A DNA stretch of 64,000 nt from CAIKMD01 sp963702925 (GCA_963702925.1 OY969771.1:4402001-4466000); one strand, 5' to 3'. Positions 8,576 to 16,747 are shown, counted from the stretch's first letter. Made by a program: numbers and translations. The notes: a model not told the origin generated them from the letters alone.

Positions 8576-8895
8576 TTTTTCCCTTGTGCTTCTTGCAACT
8601 GTAGAATCTCGCGCGTCACGGCGTCGCCGATGCCGGTGGTGCCGCTCTTCGCCGCGACCTTGCTGTATTCCTGCATCAGCAGAGAACGGTAGACACTTTC
8701 GCCATTGCCGCCGCCGAACACCGGATCAGACTCGATCCCGGCGAACATGTTTTCGAAAGCCTGGGAAAGGAAGAAGGCTTCGAAATCCTGGCCGGCCTTC
8801 TTGGCACTATCGGCATCGCCGGCGCCCGAGACAGCCGGGGCCGACGGCGCGACCGCAGCGGAGGTCAGCAAGCTGCTCGCGTCGTCGCTCATCAC
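8572..8895 (-). CDS. flgJ: Rod-binding protein (FlgJ N-terminal type / CheL)
   Basis: This 107-residue protein corresponds to the N-terminal rod-binding half of FlgJ without the muramidase domain, as is usual in alphaproteobacteria. The motif AGQDFEAFFLSQAFENMF (around residues 34-51) and the segment GGNGESVYRSLLMQEYSK match the rod-binding domain. It probably helps rod assembly beneath the P-ring. It overlaps the end of flgI (start at GTG 8895, or ATG 8892 within TGATG) and the start of flgN, so the three are translationally coupled. A separate peptidoglycan hydrolase would be needed and is not seen here. Confidence 0.85.
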   Translation of the reverse strand: MMSDDASSLLTSAAVAPSAPAVSGAGDADSAKKAGQDFEAFFLSQAFENMFAGIESDPVFGGGNGESVYRSLLMQEYSKVAAKSGTTGIGDAVTREILQLQEAQGKK

Positions 8896-10148
8896 ATCAG
8901 CTCGATGTCGGCCTGCAAAGCGCCGGCGGCCTTGATCGCCTGCAGAATGCTGATCATGTCGCGCGGCCCGACGCCCAGCGAATTGAGATTGTTGACGAGT
9001 TCCTGCAGGCTGACGCCGGCACGCACGACGGCCATGCGTCGATCGCTTTGCTCGTCGACCTGTACATTGGTGCGCGGCACGACCACGGTGGCACCGCCGC
9101 CCGTCGGCGCAAATTGGGTGCCGTTCGCTTGCGGTACCGCCGGGAGGCCGGCATTGGGGTTGGGCGCGAGGCCGGGGCCGTTCGGGATCACGCCGGGCGT
9201 CGCCGTGCCCGCGGGCGCGAAAGGATTGGGCTGCGAGACTTGCGGCGTTTCGGTGATCTTGACGGTGAGATTGCCTTGCGCCACCGCGACCGTGCTGATG
9301 CGGACATTCTCGCCCATGACGATGATGCCGTTCTGCTCGTCGATGACAACGCGCGCGACCTGATCGGGCTCGACCGAGAGTTGTTCGATGTCGGTCAGCA
9401 GATTGACGACATTGTCTTTCATGTTGGGCGGCAAGTTGAGCACCACGGTCGAAGGATCGCTCGCCGCGGCCACGTCGCTTTTGAGCCGGGCATTGATGAC
9501 CTGGGCAACGCGGCGGGCCGTCGTGAAATCGGGATTGTGCAGCATCAGGCTGACGCTGCGCATTTTTGCCAGATCAAATCCCACTTCGCGCTCGACGATC
9601 GCGCCCGTGGGAATGCGGCCGGCGGTGGGCACGCCCTTGGTGATCGAAGTTGCAGCCCCCTTGGCGGTGAAACCGCCCGCGGAAACCGAGCCCTGGGCGA
9701 CAGCATAGACTTCGCCGTCGGCGCCGAGCAGCGGCGTGACGAGCAAGGTTCCACCGAGTAGGCTCTTGGAATTGCCGAGCGCCGACACTTGGACGTCGAT
9801 GCGCGCGCCTTGGCGCGCGAAAGGGGGCAGGGTGCTGGTGACCATCACGGCCGCGACATTGGCCGTGCGCAAGCTGCTGTCGCGCGCGTTGACGCCCAGG
9901 CGCTCGAGCATGCCGATCAGGCTTTCACGCGTGAAAATCGCTTGGTTGAGCGTGTCGCCGGTACCGTTGAGACCGACGACCAGCCCATAGCCCACGAGCA
10001 TGTTGTCGCGTACGCCTTCGAAATCGGCGATGTCCTTGATGCGCGACGCCGCGTCGGCGCTGGCGACAAGGTTCGGGAGCGCACACAAAGCGAGCGCGGC
10101 AAGGGCACAGCGGACAATACGGCTCATGATCCGGAACGATGACAACAT
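8892..10148 (-). CDS. flgI: Flagellar P-ring protein FlgI
   Basis: FlgI forms the P-ring around the rod in the peptidoglycan layer. The protein is 418 residues, with an N-terminal signal peptide ending near ...ASADAA before RIKDIADFEGVRDN, the start of mature FlgI. Conserved stretches include GYGLVVGLNGTGD, RLGVNARDSSLRTANVAAVMVT and the C-terminal LGVGPRDMISILQAIKAAGAL. A Pro/Asn/Gly-rich insertion (about residues 300-350) is longer than in enteric FlgI. The ATG at 10148 is preceded by GGAG. The gene heads the long minus-strand operon and has a good sigma-54 promoter 22-37 bases upstream. Confidence 0.97.
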   Translation of the reverse strand: MLSSFRIMSRIVRCALAALALCALPNLVASADAASRIKDIADFEGVRDNMLVGYGLVVGLNGTGDTLNQAIFTRESLIGMLERLGVNARDSSLRTANVAAVMVTSTLPPFARQGARIDVQVSALGNSKSLLGGTLLVTPLLGADGEVYAVAQGSVSAGGFTAKGAATSITKGVPTAGRIPTGAIVEREVGFDLAKMRSVSLMLHNPDFTTARRVAQVINARLKSDVAAASDPSTVVLNLPPNMKDNVVNLLTDIEQLSVEPDQVARVVIDEQNGIIVMGENVRISTVAVAQGNLTVKITETPQVSQPNPFAPAGTATPGVIPNGPGLAPNPNAGLPAVPQANGTQFAPTGGGATVVVPRTNVQVDEQSDRRMAVVRAGVSLQELVNNLNSLGVGPRDMISILQAIKAAGALQADIELM

Positions 10149-10169
10149 GGTTTACTCCGCCTCACCCGA

Positions 10170-10185
10170 TGCCAAAGCCGTGCCA
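10170..10185 (-). promoter_or_regulatory. Sigma-54 promoter of flgI operon
   Basis: On the minus strand the sequence is TGGCACGGCTTTGGCA: the -24 GG and -12 GC are exactly 10 bases apart, and the -24 box TGGCAC is perfect. The predicted start is near 10159, leaving a short leader that contains GGAG before the flgI ATG. Sigma-54 control of hook and ring operons is established in Caulobacter. Confidence 0.65.
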
Positions 10186-10240
10186 AGGCGGAAGTGGTTG
10201 GAAAGCCGCGATTTTTCTGCGCAGCGCCCGCGCAGTGCGC

Positions 10241-10273
10241 GGCAATCCCTGCCATGCCGTGGCAAGTTTTGCC
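10241..10273. promoter_or_regulatory. Two ftr-like (FlbD-type) enhancer palindromes
   Basis: GGCAA-GTT-TTGCC at 10261-10273 is a perfect inverted repeat. GGCAA-TCC-CTGCC at 10241-10253 is the same element with one mismatch. Their starts are exactly 20 bases apart, about two helical turns, so they face the same side of the DNA. They lie 56-103 bases upstream of the flgI sigma-54 promoter, the usual place for an activator. From memory, the motif resembles the ftr elements bound by FlbD in Caulobacter. No flbD is in this window. Confidence 0.5.
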
Positions 10274-10302
10274 GGGAGCGGCATAGCGAGGGTATTGGGG
10301 TA

Positions 10303-10317
10303 TTAAGTCGCTCTTAA
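10303..10317 (+). promoter_or_regulatory. CtrA box upstream of fliX
   Basis: The sequence TTAA-GTCGCTC-TTAA followed by CC is a perfect match to the CtrA consensus TTAA-N7-TTAA. It lies 25 bases before the fliX ATG. The element suggests cell-cycle control of early flagellar genes, as in Caulobacter. Confidence 0.55.
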
Positions 10318-10341
10318 CCTTGTTGCGGCCATGCTTGCCCC

Positions 10342-10755
10342 ATGAGAGTCGACGGTTCCTCCCCGGTTCAGACGACCGCACCGCGGCGCGATGCGCGGCA
10401 AGCCAGCGGCGACGGCAGTTTCGCCGGCGCCGTGTCGAGCGAACCGAAACCCGCGGCGACGGCACCGGCGCCGCCTGCGCCGCCGGTCGAAGGGCTCTTT
10501 GCGCTGCAGGAAGTTGCCGACGAGTTGAACGGCCGTCGCCGCGCTGTGGCGCGCGCCAATACACTGCTCGATCGGCTTGAAGATTTGCGCGTTGCTCTTC
10601 TCGCGGGCAGGCTGCCGCGGACCCAACTCGAACAGTTGCGCGAGCTCGCACGCGAACATGGTCCAGCGGCCGACGATCCCCAATTGGCCGCCATCCTCGG
10701 CGAGATCGAGCTCCGCGTCGCCGTCGAACTCGCCAAGCTCGACACGCTCGGTTAG
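10342..10755 (+). CDS. fliX: Flagellar assembly regulator FliX
   Basis: FliX is a small alphaproteobacterial protein that couples completion of early flagellar structures to the activator FlbD. This one is 137 residues: a disordered Ala/Pro-rich N-terminus to about residue 50, then a conserved helical part (EGLFALQEVADELNGRRRAVARAN...LLDRLEDLRVALLAGRLP). The N-terminal MRVDGSS is also typical of FliX. It is divergent from flgI, the same arrangement as in Caulobacter. The 193-base gap carries a CtrA box, ftr-like sites and a sigma-54 promoter. No obvious SD precedes the ATG; the leader is short. Confidence 0.88.
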   Translation: MRVDGSSPVQTTAPRRDARQASGDGSFAGAVSSEPKPAATAPAPPAPPVEGLFALQEVADELNGRRRAVARANTLLDRLEDLRVALLAGRLPRTQLEQLRELAREHGPAADDPQLAAILGEIELRVAVELAKLDTLG

Positions 10756-10891
10756 AGCGACCCCCCGGGCGACGGCTCGGAATCCCTTGCTAACCCGGCT
10801 TTTATTGACCCATACGTCCAGCGCTTGAAGAGCGGGGAAACGATTCATATACTCCCGCCGGCTTGAGGGTTTGGCGTAGGGAGTTTGTCTG

Positions 10892-11311
10892 GTGAGCCGG
10901 CTAACGCTTCCGCCCGATTATCGTCCGTCGGAAGACGAAGAGTTCATGAATCCCGTGCAGGTCGAATATTTTAGGCAAAAGCTGCTGCGCTGGCGCGCGG
11001 AGCTTGTGGCGGAATCTTCGGAAACCTTGCAACATCTGAAGGAAGAGAGCCTTTCGGAACCGGACGTTGCCGACCGCGCAACCTTGGAAACCGACCGCTT
11101 CACCGAGCTGAGAACCCGCGACCGCGAGCGCAAGCTGATCTCGAAGATCGACGAGGCGCTGCAACGGATCGAGAACGGGACATACGGTTATTGCGAAGAG
11201 ACCAACGAGCCGATCGGCGTCAGGCGGCTCGATGCGCGGCCCATCGCGACCTTGAGCCTCGAGGCGCAAGAGCGCCATGAACGGCTCGAGCGCACCCATC
11301 GCGAAGACTGA
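10892..11311 (+). CDS. dksA: RNA polymerase-binding transcription factor DksA
   Basis: DksA binds the secondary channel of RNA polymerase and works with ppGpp. The 139-residue protein has the coiled-coil arms (residues about 25-90, with LKEESLSEPDVADRATLETD holding the acidic tip DxxDxA) and the C-terminal globular part GTYGYCEETNEPIGVRRLDA. Only the first cysteine of the canonical four-cysteine zinc site remains: the second position is Thr, and the later pair is Leu/Ala in ATLSLEAQERHE. Zinc binding is therefore unlikely, a pattern I recall as common among alphaproteobacterial DksA. It stands alone, 137 bases after fliX. Confidence 0.93.
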   Translation: MSRLTLPPDYRPSEDEEFMNPVQVEYFRQKLLRWRAELVAESSETLQHLKEESLSEPDVADRATLETDRFTELRTRDRERKLISKIDEALQRIENGTYGYCEETNEPIGVRRLDARPIATLSLEAQERHERLERTHRED

Positions 11312-11466
11312 CCGGTAGTCCGGCCTAACGTCGTTCGGCCAAGCGCGAAGCCGGCACGCTCAGGCTTGCCGCCGCGGCTTGCACGCGCGGCCGTTCGGGA
11401 TCATTCTCGCCGCCAAGTGAAAAGCGAGCCCAAGGGCGGATAAGCCGGGGAATGGGAGGATATCTT

Positions 11467-12306
11467 ATGGCGGCAAAGCGTCGCGGCCCGGCCTGGGTGG
11501 CGGGACTCTTCGGGGCCTGCGCATTGCTGCTTCTGCCGGGCACGGTTCGCGCCCAGGACAGGACCAATCTTCAAGGATTGATCGACGATCTCGTTGCCGC
11601 CAATCATATTCTCTACAATCACGGGGTTGTCGACGGCTATGGCCATGTCAGCTTCCGCAGCCCGACCAATGCCAACCGGTTCTATATGGCGGCGGCCGTG
11701 GCACCCGGACGGGTGACGGCCGGCGATGTGATCGAGCTCGATCTCGACGGCAATATCGTTGGTGACCAGAAGCGCCCGACTTATTCGGAGCGCTTTATCC
11801 ATGCGGAAATCTACCGCGCGCGACCGGACGTGAATTCCGTCATCCACACCCATTCGCCGGAGGTGATTCCGTTCGGCGTCACCGGCGTGCCGCTGCGGCC
11901 GATCATCCATTCGGCCTCGTTTCTCTATACCGGCGTGCCGGTCTTCGATACGCAGAAAATTCCTGGGGCGAAATCGCCCTTGGTCAATGATCCGGGGCTC
12001 GGTAAGGCGTTGGCGCGCACCTTGGCGGGCAATGCCGCGGTGCTGATGCGCGGTCATGGCGACACGATCGTGGCCGGCGACATTCGCAGCGCGGTCTCGC
12101 GCGCGATCTATACCGAGCTCGATGCGCGGCTATTGCTGCAGGCACTCACCCTCGGCAAGCCGATCGAATATATCTCGGCGGATGAGGGCCGGGCGATGGC
12201 AGCCGAAGCCAACGCGAACCGACGCGGCTCAAGCCACGGCACCGATCGCATCTGGCAAATGTGGCTCGACGAAGCATCGGGCAAAGCGACGGCCGCGCCT
12301 CGGTGA
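11467..12306 (+). CDS. Exported class II aldolase/adducin-family protein
   Basis: Class II aldolases use a zinc ion held by histidines to cleave or decarboxylate sugar-phosphate or aromatic ring-fission substrates. The motifs HTHSPEVIPFG (near residue 135) and RGHGDTIVAG, plus the acidic EIYRARPDV helix, are those of the fold. Homologues are often labelled 3-hydroxy-2-carboxy-muconic semialdehyde decarboxylase. I chose ATG 11467 because GGGAGG lies 8 bases upstream; an upstream ATG at 11452 lacks such a site. The chosen start gives a clear signal peptide (MAAKRRGPAWVAGLFGACAL...VRAQ), unusual for this family, so the enzyme is probably periplasmic. The next gene is a dihydroxyphthalate-decarboxylase relative, hinting at aromatic acid metabolism. 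Confidence 0.8.
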   Translation: MAAKRRGPAWVAGLFGACALLLLPGTVRAQDRTNLQGLIDDLVAANHILYNHGVVDGYGHVSFRSPTNANRFYMAAAVAPGRVTAGDVIELDLDGNIVGDQKRPTYSERFIHAEIYRARPDVNSVIHTHSPEVIPFGVTGVPLRPIIHSASFLYTGVPVFDTQKIPGAKSPLVNDPGLGKALARTLAGNAAVLMRGHGDTIVAGDIRSAVSRAIYTELDARLLLQALTLGKPIEYISADEGRAMAAEANANRRGSSHGTDRIWQMWLDEASGKATAAPR

Positions 12307-12340
12307 GCATGAACTTGTCAACCAGCGGAGACCTAACGCG

Positions 12341-13333
12341 ATGAAGCTCCAACTCAGCCTCGGCATTACCTCCAACCCGCGTACGTGGCCGGTGATCGAC
12401 GGTCGGGTTTCGCCCGATTCCATCGATCTCGCCATGAGCGTGGTCGATCCTTCGGAGCTGTTCTGGCGCCAATTGCGTTTCGGCGATTTCGATGTCTCGG
12501 AAATGTCGATGTCGTCGCTCATGATGATTTGCGCACAGGGCGATCAGCGTTTTGTCGGCTTGCCGGTCTTCACGACGCGGCGTTTCTTTCACACCAATAT
12601 CCTGGTGCGTCGCAATTCGCGGATCAATTCGCCTTCCGACCTCAAGGGTAAGCGGGTCGGCGTCCCCGAATACCAGCAGACCGCGGCACTATGGATCCGA
12701 GGCGTTCTGCAAAGCGAATTCGGCGTCGCGCCCAAAGATATGGAGTTCTGGATGGAGCGCGTGCCGTCGCGCAGCCATGCCGGCGCCGTCGGATTCAAGC
12801 CTCCGGCGGGCGTCGTGATCAATCAGATCCCGCCGGACAAGAGCATCGGCTCGATGATGGTCAAAGGCGAGCTCGATGCCTGCATGTTCTACATCCGGAA
12901 CACGAATTTGATCGATCGCAGCACCGAGGATTTGCACCATCATCCTGATATCAAGCCACTCTTTCCCGATTCAGCGGCGGAAGGCGTGCGCTATTACGAG
13001 AAGACCGGGATCTATCCGATCAATCATGGCATGGTCGTAAAGCGAGAAATCGCCGAGCGTCACCCCTGGGTGATCATCAATTTGATCAAGGCATTTTCCG
13101 AGGCCAACGGCATCGCCAACCGCGAGCGGGTCGAGCATGTCGCCTATCACCTCGAAACCGGGCTGGTGCCGGCGCAATACCGCGCGGCGCTGGCGACGTC
13201 GATCCTGACGCATGGCATCAAGGCCAACCGCAAGACGCTCGAAACCGCGGCGGCCTATTCGCACGAACAGGGGCTTACGCCACGTCTCTTGAAGCTCGAG
13301 GACGTGTTTGCCCCCAGCAGTCTCAATTCCTGA
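12341..13333 (+). CDS. 4,5-dihydroxyphthalate decarboxylase-like / substrate-binding-fold protein
   Basis: The 330-residue protein resembles the Pht5 family, enzymes or binding proteins with a two-lobed periplasmic-binding fold. Typical features are the N-terminus LQLSLGITSNPRTWPVIDGRV, the phrase DVSEMSMSSLMMICAQGD, and VGVPEYQQTAALWIRGVLQSEFG. There is no signal peptide, so it is cytoplasmic. The ATG at 12341 follows CGGAGACCTAACGCG, and a longer frame upstream overlaps the aldolase gene and is not used. It forms a two-gene unit with that gene (34-base gap). Substrate is unknown; phthalate or another aromatic acid is a guess from the family name. Confidence 0.75.
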   Translation: MKLQLSLGITSNPRTWPVIDGRVSPDSIDLAMSVVDPSELFWRQLRFGDFDVSEMSMSSLMMICAQGDQRFVGLPVFTTRRFFHTNILVRRNSRINSPSDLKGKRVGVPEYQQTAALWIRGVLQSEFGVAPKDMEFWMERVPSRSHAGAVGFKPPAGVVINQIPPDKSIGSMMVKGELDACMFYIRNTNLIDRSTEDLHHHPDIKPLFPDSAAEGVRYYEKTGIYPINHGMVVKREIAERHPWVIINLIKAFSEANGIANRERVEHVAYHLETGLVPAQYRAALATSILTHGIKANRKTLETAAAYSHEQGLTPRLLKLEDVFAPSSLNS

Positions 13334-13354
13334 TCTGGCGCGCGGCCGCCGCGA

Positions 13355-14110
13355 TCAGAACGGCGCGAGAACGTCGAGGAGCTGCTGGCCGTAGCGCGGT
13401 TGCTGGTCGTTGGTGAGCTGGCCGCGACCGCCATAGGAGACGCGCGCCTCGGCAAGCTTGTCGAGCGTCACGGCGTTTGTCGAGCTGATGTCTTGCGGTC
13501 GCAATACGCCCGCGATCTGGAGATCGCGCACTTCGTAATTGACGCGAATCTCCTGATGGCCTTGAACGACGAGATTGCCGTTCGGCAGCACTTGCGTCAC
13601 CAGCGCGGCGACTTCGAGCGTGATCTTCTCTTCGCGATTGATGAGCGCCTTGCCGTCATTGTTGGTGGCACCGGTCACGTTGACAAGACTGGCCGGATTG
13701 GCGGACTTCGGCAGGATCTTTTGAATCTGCGATTCGAAGCCCATGACGCTCGGCATCGTATCCTGCTCGTTGGTCGTGCGCTGCGTCTGGGTTTCGTTGT
13801 TGAGCTGCGCCTTGTCGTCGAAGCTCACCAGAACGGTCAGAATGTCGCCGACCTGTGCCGCGCGCTGATCCTTGAAGAACGCGCGCGATCCCGCTTTCCA
13901 CAGCGAATTCGGCTGGCGTTCGCCGGTGATCGGCGTCGGCATCGGCAGCGAAACCGGCTGGTAGCCGGGCTGGGTTTTCGGGTCTTGAATCGTGGTGAGG
14001 GGCGGCGCTTCGCCGATTTGCGATATGCGCGAAAAAGCGTTGCAGCCGGCGAGCGTCAGGACGGCGAGTGCCGCTACGGTCGCTTGCTTGTATGGGAAGG
14101 GCACGGTCAT
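13355..14110 (-). CDS. flgH: Flagellar L-ring lipoprotein FlgH
   Basis: FlgH forms the outer-membrane L-ring. The 251-residue product has a lipoprotein signal (VLTLAGC, lipidation Cys near residue 23). Family sequences follow: GSRAFFKDQRAAQVGDILTVLVSFDD, INREEKITLEVAALVTQVLPNGNLVVQGHQEIRVNYE and LRPQDISSTNAV. The ATG at 14110 begins a proper lipoprotein signal; the open frame extends further upstream into flgA, but without need. It is the last gene of flgF-flgG-flgA-flgH and ends 21 bases from the convergent Pht5-like gene. Confidence 0.95.
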   Translation of the reverse strand: MTVPFPYKQATVAALAVLTLAGCNAFSRISQIGEAPPLTTIQDPKTQPGYQPVSLPMPTPITGERQPNSLWKAGSRAFFKDQRAAQVGDILTVLVSFDDKAQLNNETQTQRTTNEQDTMPSVMGFESQIQKILPKSANPASLVNVTGATNNDGKALINREEKITLEVAALVTQVLPNGNLVVQGHQEIRVNYEVRDLQIAGVLRPQDISSTNAVTLDKLAEARVSYGGRGQLTNDQQPRYGQQLLDVLAPF

Positions 14111-14123
14111 TGATCTCTCCGGT

Positions 14124-15071
14124 CTAGCGCGCGGCGAGTTTGTCGGATGTGGTGGTACGGACCAGGTTGGGGCCGCTGACGACGGCGTCGATGGTCCGGT
14201 TCGATTGCGTGTTGGCGACACGGATGAAGGCGCCCATCGCGCCATCCTCGAGTGCTTTGCCTTGAGTGCTGAGCTCCATGGTGGCGGTGCGCAACTCGAT
14301 GGTCACGAGGTCTCCTTTGTGAACGACGACCGGGTCTTCGACCTCGCCCGCGCGCACGGGCTGGCCGGCGCGAAGGATGTGGCGCGGGGCCTTGCCGATG
14401 AGCTGGGCGGCGTCGGTGATGGCATCGGCGGCAACGCGGTCGCGCGGCAATTTGATTTGTTCGATATCGGCCTTGCCGAGAATCTCGTTCAGCTGGACGG
14501 CGCGGTTCGGCACGGCGACGTCGACTTGGATGACCACTCTGCCGGTGACGCGTTGGCGTTGCGCGTCGGCGGCGCCGGGCGGCGCGGAGACGAAGGCGGA
14601 AAAGCGTCCGCTGCGCTGGTCGTAATTGAGGCCGTCGATGGCGATGGCGTCGGATGCTTCGGCCGGAACGACAAGGCGGAGGCCCGGATTGTCGAAGCGT
14701 ATATCGGCATCGCTGGCGCCGGTCGTGGGGCCGATCGCGTCGAGGACGCGCTGGGCCACAAGATCGGCACCGATCGCACGGCTTGCACGCTCGACCGTGG
14801 CTTGATCGAAATCCGAAGACGGCACCCAGGCGAGGTTGTGCTCGTGTGCGATTGCGCCGAGCCAAGCGGCGGAATAGGTCACGTGCGTCCCGAGCGGCGG
14901 CGAAGCGGCAACCGGAAGCTTGGCGTTCGCGCCGGCATCGGCGAAAAGGTCGCCGAGGCGGATAACGTCGCCGGTAACGGTCGCGCTCGGCCGCAACGTG
15001 GGCGCCGCGCGTCCGATGCCCGGCAGAACGAGGACGAACAACGCGACCAAGAGGACGGAAAGCCGGTTCAT
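14124..15071 (-). CDS. flgA: Flagellar P-ring assembly chaperone FlgA
   Basis: FlgA is a periplasmic chaperone for P-ring formation. The 315-residue protein has a signal peptide (about 1-23, ending GRAA), an N-terminal region with VTGDVIRLGDLFADAG, and a C-terminal SAF-type domain with QLIGKAPRHILRAGQPVRAGEVEDP and VHKGDLVTIELRTATMELSTQGKALEDGAMGAFIRVAN, both diagnostic. The last residues resemble other FlgA ends (SNRTIDAVVSGPNLV). It lies between flgG (7-base gap) and flgH (13-base gap). Confidence 0.93.
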   Translation of the reverse strand: MNRLSVLLVALFVLVLPGIGRAAPTLRPSATVTGDVIRLGDLFADAGANAKLPVAASPPLGTHVTYSAAWLGAIAHEHNLAWVPSSDFDQATVERASRAIGADLVAQRVLDAIGPTTGASDADIRFDNPGLRLVVPAEASDAIAIDGLNYDQRSGRFSAFVSAPPGAADAQRQRVTGRVVIQVDVAVPNRAVQLNEILGKADIEQIKLPRDRVAADAITDAAQLIGKAPRHILRAGQPVRAGEVEDPVVVHKGDLVTIELRTATMELSTQGKALEDGAMGAFIRVANTQSNRTIDAVVSGPNLVRTTTSDKLAAR

Positions 15072-15078
15072 GATGCGA

Positions 15079-15870
15079 TCACTGGATCTGGCTGAGGGTC
15101 GACATCATCTGATCGGAGGTCTGGATCACCTTGGAGTTCATTTCATAAGCGCGCTGCGCCGAAATGAGATTGGTGATCTCGGAGACGACGTTGACGTTCG
15201 AGGTTTCGAGAAAGCCCTGCTGGATCGAACCAAAGGCGGTCGAGCCGGGATTGCCGGTGACCGGCGCGCCCGATGCGGGGGTTTCCGTCAGCAGGTTGTT
15301 TCCCTGCGCGGCGAGGCCGGCCTCGTTGGGAAAGTTCGCAAGCTCGAGCTGGCCGACATTCTGCGGCGCGACCTGGCCGGAGACTTGCGCCAGCACCTGG
15401 CCCGCTGCGTTGACCGTGAGATTGGTGGTGTTCTGCGGGATGGTGATCGTCGGCTGGACAATGTAGCCGTCCGCCGTGACGATTTGGCCGGTCGAGCTCA
15501 GCTGGAAAGAGCCGGCGCGCGTATAAGCGGTCGAGCCGTCGGGCATTTCGATCTGGAAGAATCCGCGGCCTTGGACGGCGAGATCGAGCGAGTTGTTGGT
15601 GTTGATGAGATTGCCTTGCGCCGTAAGGCGATAGACCGCGGCCGCCTTGACGCCGCTGCCGATCTGCACGCCGACCGGAACGATGTTGCCGTTGTCCGAC
15701 GAATTGGCGCCGACATTGCGCTCGTTCTGATAAAGCAAATCCTGGAATTCGGCGCGTTGCGACTTGAACGCCGTGGTGTTGAGGTTCGCGATATTGTTCG
15801 AAATGACCTCGACGTTGAGTTGCTGAGCGAGCATCCCCGTCGCGGCGATCGAAAGCGAGCGCATGATCAA
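15079..15870 (-). CDS. flgG: Flagellar distal rod protein FlgG
   Basis: FlgG builds the distal rod. The 263-residue protein begins MIMRSLSIAATGMLAQQLNVEVISNNIANLNTTAFK with the rod/hook motif and ends with the matching helix VNVVSEITNLISAQRAYEMNSKVIQTSDQM. The segment FQDLLYQNER is typical of FlgG. There is no signal peptide, since it is exported by the flagellar machine. It follows flgF by 9 bases in the sigma-54-driven operon. Confidence 0.97.
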   Translation of the reverse strand: MIMRSLSIAATGMLAQQLNVEVISNNIANLNTTAFKSQRAEFQDLLYQNERNVGANSSDNGNIVPVGVQIGSGVKAAAVYRLTAQGNLINTNNSLDLAVQGRGFFQIEMPDGSTAYTRAGSFQLSSTGQIVTADGYIVQPTITIPQNTTNLTVNAAGQVLAQVSGQVAPQNVGQLELANFPNEAGLAAQGNNLLTETPASGAPVTGNPGSTAFGSIQQGFLETSNVNVVSEITNLISAQRAYEMNSKVIQTSDQMMSTLSQIQ

Positions 15871-15879
15871 TCCTCTTGG

Positions 15880-16605
15880 TTAAACTGTCTTGCCGAGACG
15901 TTCGATGGCGGTCTTAAGCCGGTTGTTCTCGGCGTCGGAGAAATTCTTGGCCATGGTCACCTCTTGGGCTGCGGCCATAAGGCGCGTCATCGCCAGCACC
16001 GGTTGGATGTTGGCGCCTTCGATCATGCCTTGGATGACTTGGGTGGTCGTCACCGGCTGCGGCGCCTCGGTGGTGTCGTAGAGCCCGTTTGATTCGGCGG
16101 TCATCAGCTGCTGATTGGCGAAAGTGACGACCGGAATGCGGCCGATCGTTCCCTGCTTGGTCGAAACCGTGCCGTCGGGACCGATGGTGACTTCACCCGA
16201 ATTGGTCGGCACCACGAGCGGCGCGCCGCCATCGCCTTGAAGCTGATAGCCGTTCGAGGTCACGATCTCGCCTTGCGGGTCGAGCTGAAAATGGCCGCTG
16301 CGCGTATAGCTCGTCCCGTTGGGGGTCGTGATCGCAAGCCAGCCTTCGCCGTTGAGGGCGACATCGAGCGAATTGCCGGTCTGGCTCAAAGGACCCTGGC
16401 TCATATCGTGGTTGTTGCCCGCCTGGGTGACGTAGGAGAGCGGCGTGGTCGGATCGTCCGGCGCGGTGGCCAGGAATTCGGAGAACATCATGCGTTCCGA
16501 CTTGAAGCCGGGCGTCGACATGTTCGCGATATTGTTCGCGAGCACTTCCATCTGCTGCTCGCGGGCGAATTGGCCGGATAGGGCGATATAGGTCGAAGAG
16601 CTCAT
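15880..16605 (-). CDS. flgF: Flagellar proximal rod protein FlgF
   Basis: FlgF is a proximal rod subunit. The 241-residue product starts MSSSTYIALSGQFAREQQMEVLANNIANMSTPGFK and ends with a helix QPVLAMTRLMAAAQEVTMAKNF, as in FlgF. The middle contains NSLDVALNGEGWLAI and YTRSGHFQLDPQGEIVTSNGY, shared by rod proteins. It is the first gene of the flgF-G-A-H operon, with a sigma-54 promoter 36-51 bases upstream. Confidence 0.96.
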   Translation of the reverse strand: MSSSTYIALSGQFAREQQMEVLANNIANMSTPGFKSERMMFSEFLATAPDDPTTPLSYVTQAGNNHDMSQGPLSQTGNSLDVALNGEGWLAITTPNGTSYTRSGHFQLDPQGEIVTSNGYQLQGDGGAPLVVPTNSGEVTIGPDGTVSTKQGTIGRIPVVTFANQQLMTAESNGLYDTTEAPQPVTTTQVIQGMIEGANIQPVLAMTRLMAAAQEVTMAKNFSDAENNRLKTAIERLGKTV

Positions 16606-16640
16606 GGCACAACGAAGTTTGGTTAATCCGTCGCAACCTC

Positions 16641-16656
16641 TGCATGGGCTATGCCA
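16641..16656 (-). promoter_or_regulatory. Sigma-54 promoter of flgFGAH
   Basis: The minus strand reads TGGCATAGCCCATGCA, with GG and GC 10 bases apart and two departures from TGGCAC-N5-TTGCA. The predicted start lies about 24 bases before the flgF ATG. Confidence 0.5.
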
Positions 16657-16709
16657 AAGTAGAAATTTAAATATTTCAATGTATTAGACATGCCAGGCCG
16701 CTTCGGACA

Positions 16710-16747
16710 GCCGGCCTTTGCCGGCTTTGCCGGGAAATTTCTGCCGG
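16710..16747. promoter_or_regulatory. Degenerate ftr-like palindromes between flgF and fliL
   Basis: GCCGGC-CTTT-GCCGGC (16710-16725) is a perfect inverted repeat. GCCGGGAAATTTCTGCCGG (16729-16747) is an imperfect one. Both look like worn versions of the GCCGGCAA-N3-TTGCCGGC element and lie 54-106 bases upstream of the flgF sigma-54 promoter. A CtrA-like TCAA-N7-TTAA (one mismatch) follows at 16762-16776 on the fliL side. Confidence 0.35.
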
